A stretch of DNA of 64,000 nt from Deuterostichococcus epilithicus. Taxonomy: Eukaryota; Chlorophyta; Trebouxiophyceae; Prasiolales; Stichococcaceae. Location: NCBI GenBank assembly GCA_033439295.1, contig JAVTLE010000021.1:3348009-3412008 (forward strand). The letters run 5' to 3'. This document shows, one piece after another, positions 33,004-46,200 of this stretch (positions within the stretch are counted from its first letter, which is position 1; each line of letters starts with the position of its first letter). The position numbers were made by a program, and so were the translations under genes. The notes under the pieces are model-generated. The model ran no database searches. It worked only from the letters and a program-made list of their open reading frames with translations, and had not been told where the DNA came from.

Positions 33004-36000
33004 TCACCCAAACAACTTCATCAGCCTTCCAGAGGCAGTGTGCGGCCGCTCCTCCAGTCCTGTTTTGCGTTCGTGCTCGCCGGCGCCGCCAGCCGTGCGC
33101 GGCCGCGGCGGAATGATCTTGATGTCGGTCTTGCTCAGCACTGCGCCGCCAGAGCCGCTGCCGCCGCTGCTGCTCAGCATGCTGGCGGTAAAGCTGGCGT
33201 CACCGTAATCTGCACCCTCGCCAAACGCCAGTGCCGCCGCTGAGGCAATCATCACAACAGCTTGCGGCTGCGCGCCAGCCTGTGGCGTCGCAGCTGGCAG
33301 CCTCGCGGCAGCGCCTGGCTCATGCCGGACGGCGCTGATCAGCTGCCGTGATTCGGCCTTGTGTGCTGGTTGAGGTGTTGGCACTACCAGCGGCCGTGGG
33401 GCCGGGGTTGAGGAGCGCGCTGCAGGCAGGATGATGGTGGGTTCCGCATTAGGGTTTCTATGCGCGGCGGGTGTCACCAGGCGGCTGCTGCCGATGCCGC
33501 GGCCGATGCCGTTACCAGCGCCGCAGCCGCGGCTGCCGATGCTCTGCTGCTGTGACTGTGGCAGCGGCAGCGGCAGCGGCACGGGTAGCACACTTGCTGG
33601 GGCCGTGTGTGGTGTCATGTCGCGTGCAGCAGTGTTTGCAGGTGTGGCAGGGACTGCGGGGACCGCTGCAGGGACGGCACCAGAGCTGACCGGCATGGCC
33701 CGCATGCTGCTGCCGTCTGCTGCGGTGCCATTGCTTGTAGCCGTCGCTTGCGCGGCCGCCAGAGAGGACTCGGTGCAGATGTCTCGGAGTCTTGCGGCGC
33801 CCTGGGACAGCGGAGACGGCGGCGATGCGGCTGTGGGGGTGCCAGGCCGGCTCCCTGAGTGGGCAGGAGACGTGGGCCGCTGGTTGCCGGCGGCGACAGC
33901 CCTGTGCGAGTTCAAAGTTCAGAAATTCTCAAGAGAGCCAAGCGACACAGTCCGGACTTCTGCCTGTACGAGTCACCCAATGCTGCAGGAGCTTCGCAAC
34001 ATGGCCCGGCTGTGTTCTTCGATGGAAGTGAAGCAAGTGTAAACAACAGGCGCCGTCATGGCAGTACAATACTGCAGGTTGTTGCAACTGCATCGGATAT
34101 TTTTCAGCACAAGCAACGCTTTGGCCAAATGCAAAAATCATAATTGTGGTGACACAGCTGCACACCTGGTTGCGGATGCCGCCATGGCAGCAGAGTAGTC
34201 GGCGTCGTCCCCACCAGCAGTCACCCTCCGGTACGAAAGAACTCTCGTGATGCTCGGGCGCTGGAAAGCCGTCATCACCAATGCGCAGCCGCCGGCTGGT
34301 TCCGCAGCTGCCGCTGCAGCTGCAGCCATGGCAGGCGCTTCGTCCTCAGCCGCCGCGGTTGCAGCAGCCTCGCTGCCGCCATTGTCTTGAGATGCATCCC
34401 CGTTGGCGACAGGGACTAGTAGTGGCTGCTGCGCTGCTGCGGCCCCTGCAGCCTCCTCCGCATCAATCGCCAAAACCGCCGCAGCGGCTGCAAACGCCGC
34501 CGCAGCAGCACCGTTCCCACGTCCTGCTCTGTCGATTCCGCCATGCCATTACCGCCGCGGGTTGCAGCACCCATTGCTGACGGTGCGTGCCAGCGATGGC
34601 GCCCAGGCGGTGTCAGCGGCGCGCCAGCCTGCTCCAGAGCCATTGCCGCCAGTGCAGCGGACTCGGGATGCACGACCACTGGCGGCCGCCCAGATAGGTC
34701 GGACGAGCTCGCTTCATCCGGCATGACCTGCAAGGCGACATGTGAGCAGCTTCCGCCTGTGATGTCAGGTTTGCATCGTGGCATCGCCACAACGCATGCA
34801 AGATTGCACTCTGGCAATTACTGGTGTGTGCAAACACACCTGACAAGCAAGGGGACGGTAAGGGAACGCTGCATTGCCTGCTGAACATGGTGCACTGCAG
34901 GAGGCTGCCATCATATGATGACAGCATATCGTCGACCAGGTTTTAGAATTTTATGAAGGAAGCGACCGTCCTGGAAAGTGCTTACCACTGGTCCTAGATA
35001 GCACCTTGGCAACTGAAGCATACCTGATTGCCTAGCCAGAAGTTGGCGGAGTCAGCCTCGTGCGCCGCCTCGTCCTAGTCGTTGGACAGCGACATGGGCG
35101 TCCGCGGCAGCGAGCCGCCGTCCGCCGACTGCAGGCCCCCAGCCAGTGCTGCTGACAGGTGCAGCTGCACACGGATCTTGGCCGGGCCTCCGCTGGTCCT
35201 GACAACAATGACAGCAGGCTACTGAGCTCGATTCGTCAGTGTGACAAGCGTTGCAGATGGTGAGACTTTGGCTCGCACGCCAATGGAGGAGCAGCAGCCA
35301 CGGCGGATGTCAGTGGCAGCGTCATAGCTGCGAGGTCCGCTGCGAGGTACTTGGATGGACTGCAAAGTCGACAAAGCAACACAACCACCCTGGAACTTTC
35401 GATTTTGAGCCGGCCGGGATTGCTGGCCGCACATAGGCGCAGCCTGCAGATGCCGTGCGTGCGTCATCTTGCGCCTCAATCTGTTGCTGCTGCGCCGCAT
35501 CATGGTCTTGCTCCGCATCCTCGGCCTCCTCTCCACACTGCTCTGCAGACTGCTACTGCGCAGCTACCGCCGGCTTCGCATCTTGCAGCTGTTCCGCCCG
35601 CGGCCGGGACTCTGCCGCCCACTTCTGCAGCTGCGCCCATGCCGTGGCCGCATAGCTTGAGCCGCTGCCTGCATGTCCAGGCGTCGGCGGCAGCGCCTCG
35701 AACGTGCTGAGCTTCCGGCTGCCAGGTTGCTTGCCTTCCTCGTTTCCCAACAGCGGCTTGTGGCTGATAGCCGCCAACGGCTCTTGGCTCCTCGATGATG
35801 GAACGGTGCCGGGTGATGGCACTCTGGCGCCACCGCCTGCTGTCCTCCTGCTGCACGGGTAGATGCTGTCTCAGATGCACTGGTCTCAGCCAGCGCAGAG
35901 ACTTCCTTTACATTGAAGGAGCAGTTCCTCTGCTGACTAACAGCAAGCGCACCACAGCAGGATGCGAATTGCACGGACATCGAGGTTAATCGAGACAGCT

Positions 36001-39000
36001 GCCATTAATCGCCTGCGTTGCCTCGTCCTTAACGTCCTCGCCTAGCCACTCCCCAGTGCACCGGCTGGATCGACCCCACGTCTGCCTTTGCGCCGTCGGC
36101 CGCCGGTGCCGCGGCTGTGGCGCCGCCGCGCTGGCAGGTCGATCTGCACTCGTCACTGCGCCGCTGCTGGCAGTCGCCCCGCCGCCGCGGTGAGTAGTGC
36201 CCGCGGAGGGGGAAGTGAGCCCGGCCGTGGCGGGCCTCTGCAGGTCCGAACCAGCGGATGCACCCTTGCCAATCGGCGCAAAGTGCCCGGTGCGAATGCC
36301 ACGGTGGCCGCCAGGCCTTTGAATCCAACTGCCAGTGCCGCTGGTCCCGGGCCTATGTCCGGCCGCAGCAGCCGCAACCGCCGCATTGTGGTGCCGCAGG
36401 CGCGCCCGCTGCTGCATCTCCGTGGTGCGCTGCAGCCGCACTGGGATCCTGGGCTGCGCTGCGGCCGCAGCGGCACGCCGCGCACTCTCCGCCGGGCCAG
36501 CGGGGTAGGACTCGAACAGCCGCTCTGGCCCCGCCGCTGCCAGTGTGCACAATCATGATGAGGGCATATGGCAAATGTCTCATGCCATAACCTACCCTTT
36601 CCAAATGCACTCCGAGAGAAGGCGGGCAGATAAGCGCAGCAATCACAGCCCGGTTGCCAAGCAAGCAGCATGTCATGTTGACACGCATTCGTCATTGCGC
36701 ACTGAAGACAAGATGCCTGCGGCAGGTGTCTCAGCACCTCCACACATAATGCGTGGCGTTCTGCAATGCATATCGTCAGTCTACAGGACGAAATGATGAG
36801 AGCACCTCGTGCGGTGTGCGGTCGCGTCAGGGGCTTGGCGCCAAGGTCATCTCTTGTTGGTGCAGGATGTGGCGAGAGATGCGCCGCCGCTGCAGCCAGC
36901 CTCCTCACGACAGCGAGCTCGTTTTCAGAATGAAGGCTGTCGTCAGCACTATATGTTTCACAGCTACACTACAGCAGCTTGCACGGTCTAGCTTCCCGTT
37001 GAAGCAGAAACTGCCGTGCAGTTGGCGATGTGGCACAGGGGTGAAGTCTGCAAAGGCCGCTCGCACCTGGCGGCCACCACCCAGGGCTGCTGAGCTTGGC
37101 CGCTGCATCATGGGGGCATCCATCGGACGCAGCAGAGAGCTCCGCTGTCGTCCGGGCTGCTGCGGCAGCTGCCTCACTGGTCGTACGGTCGTCGCTGCGG
37201 CCCTGTGCTGCAGCCAATGACCTCGCCTCCTTCGGCAGCAGCTGCAGCCCGGAGATGGGCTTTGCGAATTGCTGCGCCAGCGGTTCCGGGTGCGCACCGG
37301 CCGGCTGCCGCTGCGAATCCATCGGCTGTACCGACAGGGAGCTTGACCGCGACTTGCACCGCGGCTGACCTGCTGCCGTGGCCTGGCCGTCGAGCGGGCG
37401 CCAGGCTGATGGATGCAGGTGCCGCCTGAGGGTCCAGCTTCCGGGAGGCTGTGCCCCAGGAGCTCGTGCGGGATGTGCGCTCAAGACGCTCGGCGCACGA
37501 AGTCCGGCGGCAGTCGGCGCCAGCGGCGGTGGCGGTACCGGCCTTGGCAAGCTTGCCGGCGGCGCCTCCAGTGCCGCCCCCGTCATGCATCGCCAGAGAG
37601 CTGCCGGCCACCGGTTGGGAGTTGTAAATGGTGGTCGGCGCTGCTTGTTGAAGGTTGGCAATGTCATTCTTCTCATCACGTAGGAAGGGGTGGAAGTGAG
37701 AGTCTGCTGCCTGCTGCCACGACTCGTGCAGGAGCACTGTGGCAGCAAACTGCTCGTCCGGTTCCAGGGCCTCTATGATAACGCCACCGCAGCTGGCGTT
37801 GCTGCCGCTGCCGCCTCGACCATCAAACTTGCTGTCGGCTGCAGGGTTTACCAGGAATACCGGCAGCACCGTCGGCTCTGAAATCACGCCGCCGCCAGCG
37901 CCGCCGCTGACCATGTGCCGGCGCAACCCCTCGCAACACCGGCGGCACGCAGCGCCGCAGCACGGCGGCCATCGAGCGCCGCCGCCGGCTGTGGCAGGTG
38001 GCGGTTATGGTGGCCTACCGGCTGCCCATCTAGCAGCTGCACACCTATTCGGCGATGAGAGGGAACAGAGCTTCAGTGGTGGACATATAGTGATTGTTGC
38101 AGTCAGGAGGATGGGAGGGGCGGGAGGGTTTGTGGCTCACACATGCAGCAGCAGAGTTGGCTCGCTAGCGTTAGCATCAGGGTGCTGCACGTCACGACTA
38201 CCCAGAGCACATTGGAATGCCGAACACGTTGTGCTGATGCAACCGCCGCACTGGGACAGGCATTTCGGACGAGGGCGGTGGCGGCGCGTGGCGTCAAGCC
38301 ATCCAGCAGCGGGTTGCCCGCCAGCGTCAGCCGCCGCAGGTGCCCAGCCATGGAGAGCATGCGCACATCGGTGGGCCGCTCCAGGCGGTTGCCCGCCAGC
38401 CGCAGCTCCGCCAGCAACACTGAGCCTGCTAGCAGGGGTGGAGCTGGTCAGCAATCAATCGACAGCCAAAAGTACGGTCGTTTGATATGTGAGCTGTCTC
38501 AGAAACATCAGCTTGGCAAGGCTGCCATGAGCCGCTGCGCACGCACTTGTTGACTGCACTCTGCCGGCGCGGAGGTGTGTTGTTGAAGGAGCGGATGGCA
38601 AGCTGATCTTTCGTCCGACACAGTGCGCGCAAACCACCTTCCAGGCCCTGTGTACACGCTAACGGGTTGTGCACCAGGTCGACATACCGGAGACGACGGC
38701 AACCCGATAGGTGCTTCGCATTCTGCGGCATTGTACGAGCACTGATTAGCATCGCGTGTTGGACCGTGCCATGGCAGGATCAGCAGCCTTTGAGGGCGCA
38801 CAGCAGCAGCAAGAGGGCCGCACATCTGATGCGCCACCCGTCAACAAGCGCAACTGGAGGTGGTGCACAGTGCGGCATCCTGACCATCATACCGCTTTGA
38901 GAACGACACCGCGACCCGGCCCATGTCCGTCTGTGCACTGTGCCACAGCCTGATGTTCTATTATTGCGTCATTGCACCTGAATCCGGTTGCAGCTGGCGT

Positions 39001-39459
39001 CCAGCCATTGCAAATTGCAGAGGCCCTCAATACCAGCCAGGCTGAAAACGTCGTTGCGGCTGATGCTCAATTGCACCAAGGTCTGCGGCAGCGCCTGCAG
39101 GGCTAGGATGTTACCCTGCCTCATGGTTGCCCCGATGGATGACCGAAGTAGTGCTGTGGTCGTGGCCGGCGTGCGTTAGATCCGCCATCGCCACAATGTA
39201 ATGCTCATGTTCGTTTACAAGTGCTGATGATCGTTGTGCATGAAAAACGCTTCACATTGTTTGACAGCAGCAATGCTGGCCTTGACTGTTGCTGACCACG
39301 ACCCGCTGCATTTCGCAGCTCACACCTCTGCTGCAGTCGGGAGCGCAGTCAGGCGGTTCCCCGACAGCGAAAGCGACAGCAGCGCGCTGTAAGAGTCGAG
39401 AGAGCCGTCGAGCACCAGGATGGAGTTGCCTCCTAGGTCGACGCTTGCCACAGCCTCCG
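33004..39459 (-). CDS. leucine-rich-repeat protein with long low-complexity C-terminal region
   Basis: Four consecutive minus-strand exons join in phase and encode leucine-rich repeats: 39459-39326 (VASVDLGGNSILVLDGS, LLSLSLSGNRLTALP), 39115-38978 (LVQLSISRNDVFSLAGI, LQWLDASCNRIQ), 38722-38638 (LSGCRRLRYVDLVHNPLA) and 38425-38244 (LLAELRLAGNRLERP, LRRLTLAGNPLLDG). LRR-ending sequence LLDGQPV follows near 38034. Farther down are long open Ala/Ser/Pro/Gly-rich minus-strand stretches that look like one tail: about 37926-37166, 36552-36000, 35980-35550, 34727-34150 and the final exon 33901-33004 ending PHTASGRLMKLFG. I could not join these in frame throughout, and the true start may lie above 39459. 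Spacing of 22-24 residues suggests SDS22-type repeats used for protein binding. The cellular role is unknown. Confidence 0.6.
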
Positions 39460-40254
39460 CTGCAGCAGTGTGTGAGGGCTTTTGCAAGTTGTAAGCACGC
39501 ACAATAACCCTTTGCGGGTTGCAGGTCGAGGCGGACCACAACAGACTTCAGTCTGATCGGTTCACGCCGATCCAATGTGCACCTTGTGGCTCCGTTGTGC
39601 CTGTTGACGATTGTGGGTCTGCGACAGCAAGCCACACACTGTCTGCCAGTCAGCGGACTGCAGTCCGGCAGCCCTGGCGCTGACCCGAACGAGATCACGT
39701 GCCGACATCCCTAAGATTCTTTCTCAACATTGCAAGCCTCCATATTGTGTCACTGCTGGTCAATTGGCGCAAAGGCGTCAGCGTGGCGGATCTGGTGACC
39801 GACATGTCATCCTGCGACCGCGGGCACATCTTGTGAAATCATGTCCGCTGACGCTTACACGCAGACTTGGAGCTCTGGAAATCGATTTAGTGCCTTGTGA
39901 GACTGCCCCTGCCGTCATACGCTGCCTATTCTGTGGGTCTCTCGGCCAGTCCGCTGTGATCCGCAAAACCCTTTCTTGTGAGGTGGCCTACACCACGGCG
40001 TGCCCTGCCATGCAGCAGCTCAGCATTTGCAATGCTCACGCGTCTTTCATGTGCAAGGTGGTGCACTATTCTCTGCGCGGTTCAAGGCATCAACCAGTCC
40101 AAGACTCGCAGCACGCAAACGTCCTTGGCATCTAGACAAGAACCTGCGACCTTGGACGTTTACTATACAACATCACTGTCTTGCATTTCGGGCTATTGAA
40201 GAAGCTGGAACCGCCTCAAGTCTGAACGAAGCCGCGTCGCAGTCTGCAGCAGCC
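39460..40254. promoter_or_regulatory. divergent region between LRR and unknown plus-strand gene
   Basis: Contains the upstream side of the LRR gene, and possibly its first exon, since the first identified exon begins mid-codon. It also holds the promoter of the gene starting at 40255. No further exon could be placed confidently. Confidence 0.45.
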
Positions 40255-42541
40255 ATGCACCAGGAGCTGCCCCCAGGCAGTGCGGCCGCAGTGGCCTCGG
40301 GCGACGGCGCCAACAGCAGCCATCTCGTCGCCGACGGGCCGCCGCGAGGCGACAGCGTGAACCCTGGCAGCCTCGGCAGCAGCGATGCCAGGGCAGACCA
40401 TGGCGGCGCCAGCAGCGGTGGCGATAGCGGTGGCGTGGACGGCGGGAAGCGGCGCCAGCCATTTGACGCCTCGTGCACACGCTGCTGCCGTGGTGTCACC
40501 TACTTCAGCCAGGCCATGCTGGAGAACGGAAAGCTGCCGGTGAGCACAGCGTGATCGGGCTTTGAGGGCTTTCAGGAATGAGCTGGCATGCGCCGCCAGG
40601 CTCGTTAATGGACCGGCATCGGATGGGCTTCGCTCTGCATGCCACCGCCGCTGTTGCTAGGCCCTCGGCTCTGTATGACTGTAGTGTAGCAGGGGCGTTG
40701 GCGTTGCCGCTGCACTCCCGCCTGTGCTGTGCGGCTTTTCGCGACCTCTCTTGGAGGCGTATGCGGCTTCAGGCGGCCTGCTGGCGCACGTCCAGCAGGC
40801 ATGCCTGGGTTCAATGCTTCAGCCTGTGCCGGAACACGTGTGCTGAACCTGCAGGCGTGCCTGGGGCTGCGGACGACGCCCTCGGAGCCGCCGGACCTGA
40901 GCGGCGTGCCGCCAGAGACGGTGCCCAGCGGCGACTTCAAGGTATGCTATGCCACCATCTTGTTTCTCTGAGTCTGTCACCGCTGGCAGCACTGGCTCCT
41001 ACGCAATGCGCTCTTGAATGGGTTGTTGGTGCTGCCGGAGCCGCTCCCCCTCCCCCACTTTTAGGCGCCGCACGCAATGGCCGCGCCATTGCATCCGGAG
41101 GCAAACAATCTGCTCACGCACCGCGCGGCTTGCAGCCTCATACAAACGTTCAAGAGTGTCACACAGCCACTGATGCCTGCGCTCGGTACTTCGACTAAAG
41201 CCTGGATGAGGAGGCGCAGCCGGCAAGGAGCCGGAACGTCTGACGCTCGCGCTGTCAGCTCCAAGCTGATTGACGAACATCTGACCAGAAGTTGAGGTGT
41301 CTGTGTCTGCGCGCAGTACATCTGCCTCGGGTACAGCCTGTACGAGGAGGCGCAGCTGCGGGATGCGTGGCGCGACGCCAAGGTGCCAGGTACCGCGCTG
41401 CAGGTGGGTTCAAAAATGAGGTTCCAAAAGTGGTTGGTCACCAAGGTCCCTGGTGATGTGCCATGTCCCATTTGTCGGTGCTGCGGGACCGACTCTGGTG
41501 CCGCTCGCTCGGAGTCTCTGACGTCCACATGCCCTGCGCCGCAGGTGCCATACTGCGAGGGGGTGGAGATCGTGTCGGCGGCTGACACGGCGCCTGCGGC
41601 GGCGCCCATGTTGCTGAAGGAGGGTCTGGACCCCGGCAGTGAGGCTCTGTTACACCCTAAACCCTAAACCCTGGCGGCGCCGAAACCGAGTCCATCTGCT
41701 CGCTGCTCCCCTGGGCTGAAACCACACGCTGGTCCGCCCTGCTTCGAGGGCGCGACCGCACATCGTGGGAACTGTCTATGCGGGCTTGGTCACTGCACAG
41801 GCGAGTCAGCTCATGCCTGGCTGCGTAGCTCGCCCAGCTCCGAACCTCCTGCCGCACCCCGCCAGCCTGAGACGGCTGCCGTTTGGGACGGCTGCCTCCC
41901 CATGCTGCTGCATAAGCTGTGCCCGTTCTGTTCACCCACCGCTCTGACAGTGGGGAGCCCCTCGCACAGGCCCTCCGCCCACGCCAGTGGCGGACCCGCA
42001 GCCGCCGGAGCGGCCGCGACAGCCGCGTCCGCGCTTCGCGACGCCGCCCGAACCAGGCGAGCCTGGTATGGACTGGGCCGCCTTCCCAGAACGGTGAGCA
42101 GTTATTGGAGCCCAGCCCGTGCGTCCAATGTCAACCTCAGCAGCCAGGCGAGTGACGTCGCCGGCGCCAGGAGGAGCCGCTCGAGAACATCGAGACTCAG
42201 GGCCTCGCACGCGAAGCGGCGAGCACAGCTTAGATGTTGGCCAGGGTATTCGGAAGCATTGATGAACTGCCGCTGGCAAGCCATGGTTGTTGCTAGCTGC
42301 ACTATACAGCATTGTGGAGACCAACCGTTGCCCAGTCCTTGTCATTAGTGATGCTTCAGGGGCACACATAGAAGTTTGCTCTCAGCAATATCGTTCCGCT
42401 TGTTGTGCATGCAGGTTCAGCAAGACAGCGGGTCGAATCGTGGACCGCATGGGATCCAACCTGAGCTTCATGGCCGCCTCGGTGAAGCGAAATTTTGGCA
42501 AACTAGTTGATGAGGCGACAGGCCGCAAGCGTGACCGGTGA
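40255..42541 (+). CDS. conserved-looking protein of unknown function
   Basis: Six exons join in phase to 267 codons: 40255-40539, 40855-40941, 41317-41403, 41545-41638, 41970-42093 and 42415-42541 (TGA). After a disordered Ser/Gly/Ala start comes FDASCTRCCRGVTYFSQAML (two close CxxC-like cysteines), then TTPSEPPDLSGVPPETVPSG, YICLGYSLYEEAQLRDAWRD, KVPGTALQVPYCEGVEIV, a Pro-rich stretch, GMDWAAFPERFSKTAGR and a helical basic end SNLSFMAASVKRNFGKLVDE. Aromatic- and charge-rich blocks across several exons suggest a real folded domain, but I cannot name the family. An upstream in-frame start was not seen. Exons 4 and 5 are separated by an intron with a tandem telomere-like motif. Confidence 0.75.
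41653..41673 (+). repeat. tandem CCCTAAA telomere-type motif in an intron
   Basis: ACACCCTAAACCCTAAACCC forms about two and a half perfect CCCTAAA units 15 bases after the splice donor at 41639. Confidence 0.95.
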
Positions 42542-43200
42542 CGCTGGCAACTCTGCGTCTGGCAGCGTCACGGCTACTGCAGCGTCACAGCAGCTGCAGT
42601 GCTGCAGACCGGCTGTCTATCACTGGAGATGATCTCCTGCCGCGTTGATGGACGGTTGCTATGCAATATATAAGACCACATTGTGCCGTGCTCCATCACA
42701 CCCACCGATGCTATACCTTCTCTATTGAAGTCCCTGCTCTGCGGTTGCAATTTTCCAAAGCCTTTGCAAGCAATACGGCAACAGTCGCACCAAACAAGGC
42801 GCCCACAGCTCCGCCAAACAATCCCTCCGCACCTTCGCTTCTGCTTCCCCTCCTTCCCCTGCCACCATCCTGCGGCCAAAATATGCAACACAATAAGTCT
42901 CAAAACCTGCAGCGCGGTGCACAAATACAACCAACCTGTGTCCCGTTCTTCTCTGGCTGCCACACGCAGCGAGCGAGAATACTTACAGTTCACTGCCGTC
43001 GGAACGCATGTTGGTTTCGGAGACTTGCGGCACTCTGAGCACGGCTTTGTGAGCACAATTCTGCTGCTTTGGGTGCGCGAACTTGTGCAGAATCATGATT
43101 TCAAGTAAATCAGGTTGCGCGGCGCTGTTTCTCGACAGAAGCTCAATACAGTAGGCCCGCCGGCAGTCTTTTCCCGGACGACGCCTGGCAGCAGCGCGCC
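42542..43200. other. spacer upstream of PWP1
   Basis: Contains the PWP1 promoter and 5' UTR and, on the minus strand, a small open frame listed separately. No other exon seen. Confidence 0.5.
42711..42893 (-). CDS. possible small membrane peptide
   Basis: A 60-codon minus-strand frame beginning MCCIFWPQDGGRGRRGSRSE and containing LFGGAVGALFGATVAVLLAK, which would make one good glycine-zipper-like membrane helix, before ending in RAGTSIEKV. It may be the last exon of a larger minus-strand gene, because a CAG acceptor-like site precedes DGGRG. Nothing else supports it and the family is unknown. Confidence 0.3.
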   Translation of the reverse strand: MCCIFWPQDGGRGRRGSRSEGAEGLFGGAVGALFGATVAVLLAKALENCNRRAGTSIEKV

Positions 43201-46200
43201 ATGATATCAGCAATATGCTGGGTGCCGCGTGGCGTCGCAAAGTCGAAGCCGGAGCCCGCGGAGCCATCTGACGAGGAACTGGCGGCCATGCAAGCAGGTG
43301 CATCTGTGCGCAGCGCGTCCATTCCTTCCCAGACGTTGCAGGAGCCAAGCCCGTGAACTCGGCGAGTCACTTAAAGAACCCATAGCATCGTTGCACATGA
43401 AACATCGCATCCCCTTGGCTGTTTCGCAATGTGACGTCATGACGGCGCCGCGGCGCATGTTGCAGAGGCAGCGGGCGGATCGGATGAGCCGCCGACGTTC
43501 GACGGCGACGACGAGGAGGCCAGCAGCAGCGGGGAGGACGATGAGGACATGCAAGATGTCGACCCCGTGGCGCGGGCGCGGGCCGTCGCGGCGGCGCTGC
43601 GGTCGGGCGGCGCGGCTGCTGGCGGCAAGCGCGCCAGCACCTTTGGCACCGGTGAGGCGTCTTAGCTATCAGAGGCTGCACTTGGAGGAAGCGGGCTGAG
43701 GTGAGGGTGGCTCGTCCACCCACAACGGTTTCCACCGCCATGCACAGTCACTGTCCTGGGTGTCTTCTTCGATCTCTATAACAAGTAGCTTTGCTGCCAA
43801 AGGGTTCCAGCCTGCGCATTCCTCCAGCAGCTTGCCTCGTGGCACAGGCTCCATCGAGGAGGCGTTGGCGGAGCTGGACATGGAGCACTATGACGACGAT
43901 GACGATGGCGGCCATGGCGAGGGCGGCCGCCCCTTTGGCGCCGGCCCGCCCGGCATGTCCTACTATAGGTGGGCAGGGTGAACGGTTTAAAGTACAGGAT
44001 CAAGGTGATGGTGCAAGGCCTCAGGGGTTGCTGTGCGGGACATGGCGACCTGTCCGACGGCAGGCGTGCCGCAGTCACAGCATAGAATGTGCGCCTGCAC
44101 AGCAGGGGCGGGCAGGAATCGTTCGACCTGCTGATGCATGCACATGGACAGCGCCTCTCGAGTCGACGTGCTGCCGAGGATGCTGCCGGAGCAGGCCCAC
44201 TGCGACCCTGGTGCAGGAGCAACCTGGAGGATCCCATACATTGTGCTCGAGGAGGAGGGCGGCACTGGTGCATGCCATGGCATCGTGCTACACACATGGA
44301 CACTGCCTGGAGGGTGATGCGCTGTTTAAATCCTTGGCGCAGGAGCAACTTGGAGGACCCATACATCACTCTCAAGGAAGACGATGCCGCCAGCGAGGCG
44401 GAGGACGATACGCTGAAGGACAGCGACCTCATCATCCTGGCAGCACGCAACGAGGACGACGTCTCGCACCTGGAGGTGGGGTCTCTTGCACGTTGAGGGT
44501 TGCAGCATTTGGCCAAGAGCGACCTCATCATCCTTGCGGCGCGCACGAGGACGACGTCTCGCACCTGGAGGTGAATCTAGGGTTTGATGTTTGTGGCTTG
44601 AAACATGAGGCGGTTCGCCTCGTTCTAGCATCCTGCGGGATGCGCTGGCGGGGGACGGCCTGATCATCCTGTGATGGCGGGCACAATCCGAAAGCTTGCA
44701 AAGTCCGAAAACTCGTGGCGAGGACGGCATCACTCATCTGGAGGTGCATCAGCTAGGAGCAGCTCCCTCATGTCTCCCTCATCTCTGGCATGGCACGGCG
44801 CGGTGAAGACTGCGGCCTGATTGTTCGGCGGCGGCGTGCAACGAGAGTGGCATTTCCTCACCTGGAGGGATTGTCCCTCTTACAAGAATATGCACGAGGA
44901 TCTTGCCAGGTTGTCCGAGGGTGATCAGCCGGCAAACGGCGGATCGATCATTCTGGCGGCACACAATGAGGGCAACAACATCCACCTGGACACATGGTTG
45001 TGAATCGAGGCGCGGCCCATGCACGCCGACGACACCTCAGAACACCTTGCGGTGTGCAGGTGTGGGTATATGAGGAGCCTGAAATGGGCAGTGGATGCGT
45101 GCAAACTGTATCTGCACCTCCCTGAGATCGATTGCGAGAAGCAATTTGAGTGTTTGAAACTTCGTCCTCACAGGTGTGAGCTTACGAGGAGCCTGAAATG
45201 GAAGCAGGGATGAGTGCAGCCTGTATGTGCACATCCTGAGATCGATCGCAACCAGCAGCAATGTCGAGTCTTGGACATTTCCTCTTTACAGGTGTGGGTG
45301 TACGAGGAGCCTGAGACAGAAGGGGACGAGGGTAATCTGTACGTGCACCATGATGTCATGCTGCCGGCGTTCCCGCTGTCGGTCGCATGGCTGGACTGCG
45401 ACCCGGGGCAGCGGCGCGAACGCGCCAACCTGGCGGCCGTCGGTGAGAGCAGCTCCGCCTGCCTCTTGCTCTACAGTGCATCGCGGCTCTGCTGCCTGCT
45501 CCTTGCGTGGTCGTCAGCTCTGAGTCGCACTCCCGGGAGCTTTGCCATCGCAATGCCGGAACGGGCGCCCCCAAGCCTGGCGTCAAAATCCTGCATGCGG
45601 ACGTGCTTGACGCTGTGGAGTCGCTGGCCTCTTAGCCCGCAGAACCGTCCCGCAGCTGCACAATTGACCAGCAGCAGTATCACCTATGTGTTTATGGAAT
45701 CGCTGCGGCAGGCACCTTCAGCCCAGGCATCGAGATCTGGGACCTGGATGTACTGGACGCCGTGGAGCCGCTAAACCCTCAACCCTAAAACCTGGGTTTG
45801 CCGCGGCAGGCACCTTCAGCCCGGGCATCGAGATCTGGGACCTGGATGTGCTGGACGCTGTGGAGCCACTGGTGACGCTTGGCGGCGAGGCACAAGAGGC
45901 GGTCGATGATGCGCCGCCGAGCAAGCAGGAGATGTCGGCGGAGAAGAAGAAGAAAAAGAAGAAGAAAAAGGCCGGCAAGGTGGGGCGCGGGCACGGGTGC
46001 GAAGCAGCCGCCCAGCAGGAGCCGCTGGGGTGGGCAGTGGGCGGGCGGGGATGGTTCCGGTGATGCGGTCGCGCAGGGGACTGCACCCTGAGGCTCCACA
46101 CGGAGGCGGCGCCGGGAGCACCGTCGCACGGCTGCATCAGGGGGGCGCCGTGTCGAACGGCACCTTCCTGGTGCATCCGCGCGATTGTAGCGCCGGCAGA

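Noticed and set aside
41653-41673. Chromosome end or telomere
   Set aside because: Only two to three units, located inside an intron with coding exons on both sides, so this is an interstitial motif.
42711-43056. A firm two-exon membrane-protein gene on the minus strand
   Set aside because: Only the C-terminal hydrophobic stretch looks real. No upstream exon with a consistent phase was found, so only a low-confidence small frame is listed.
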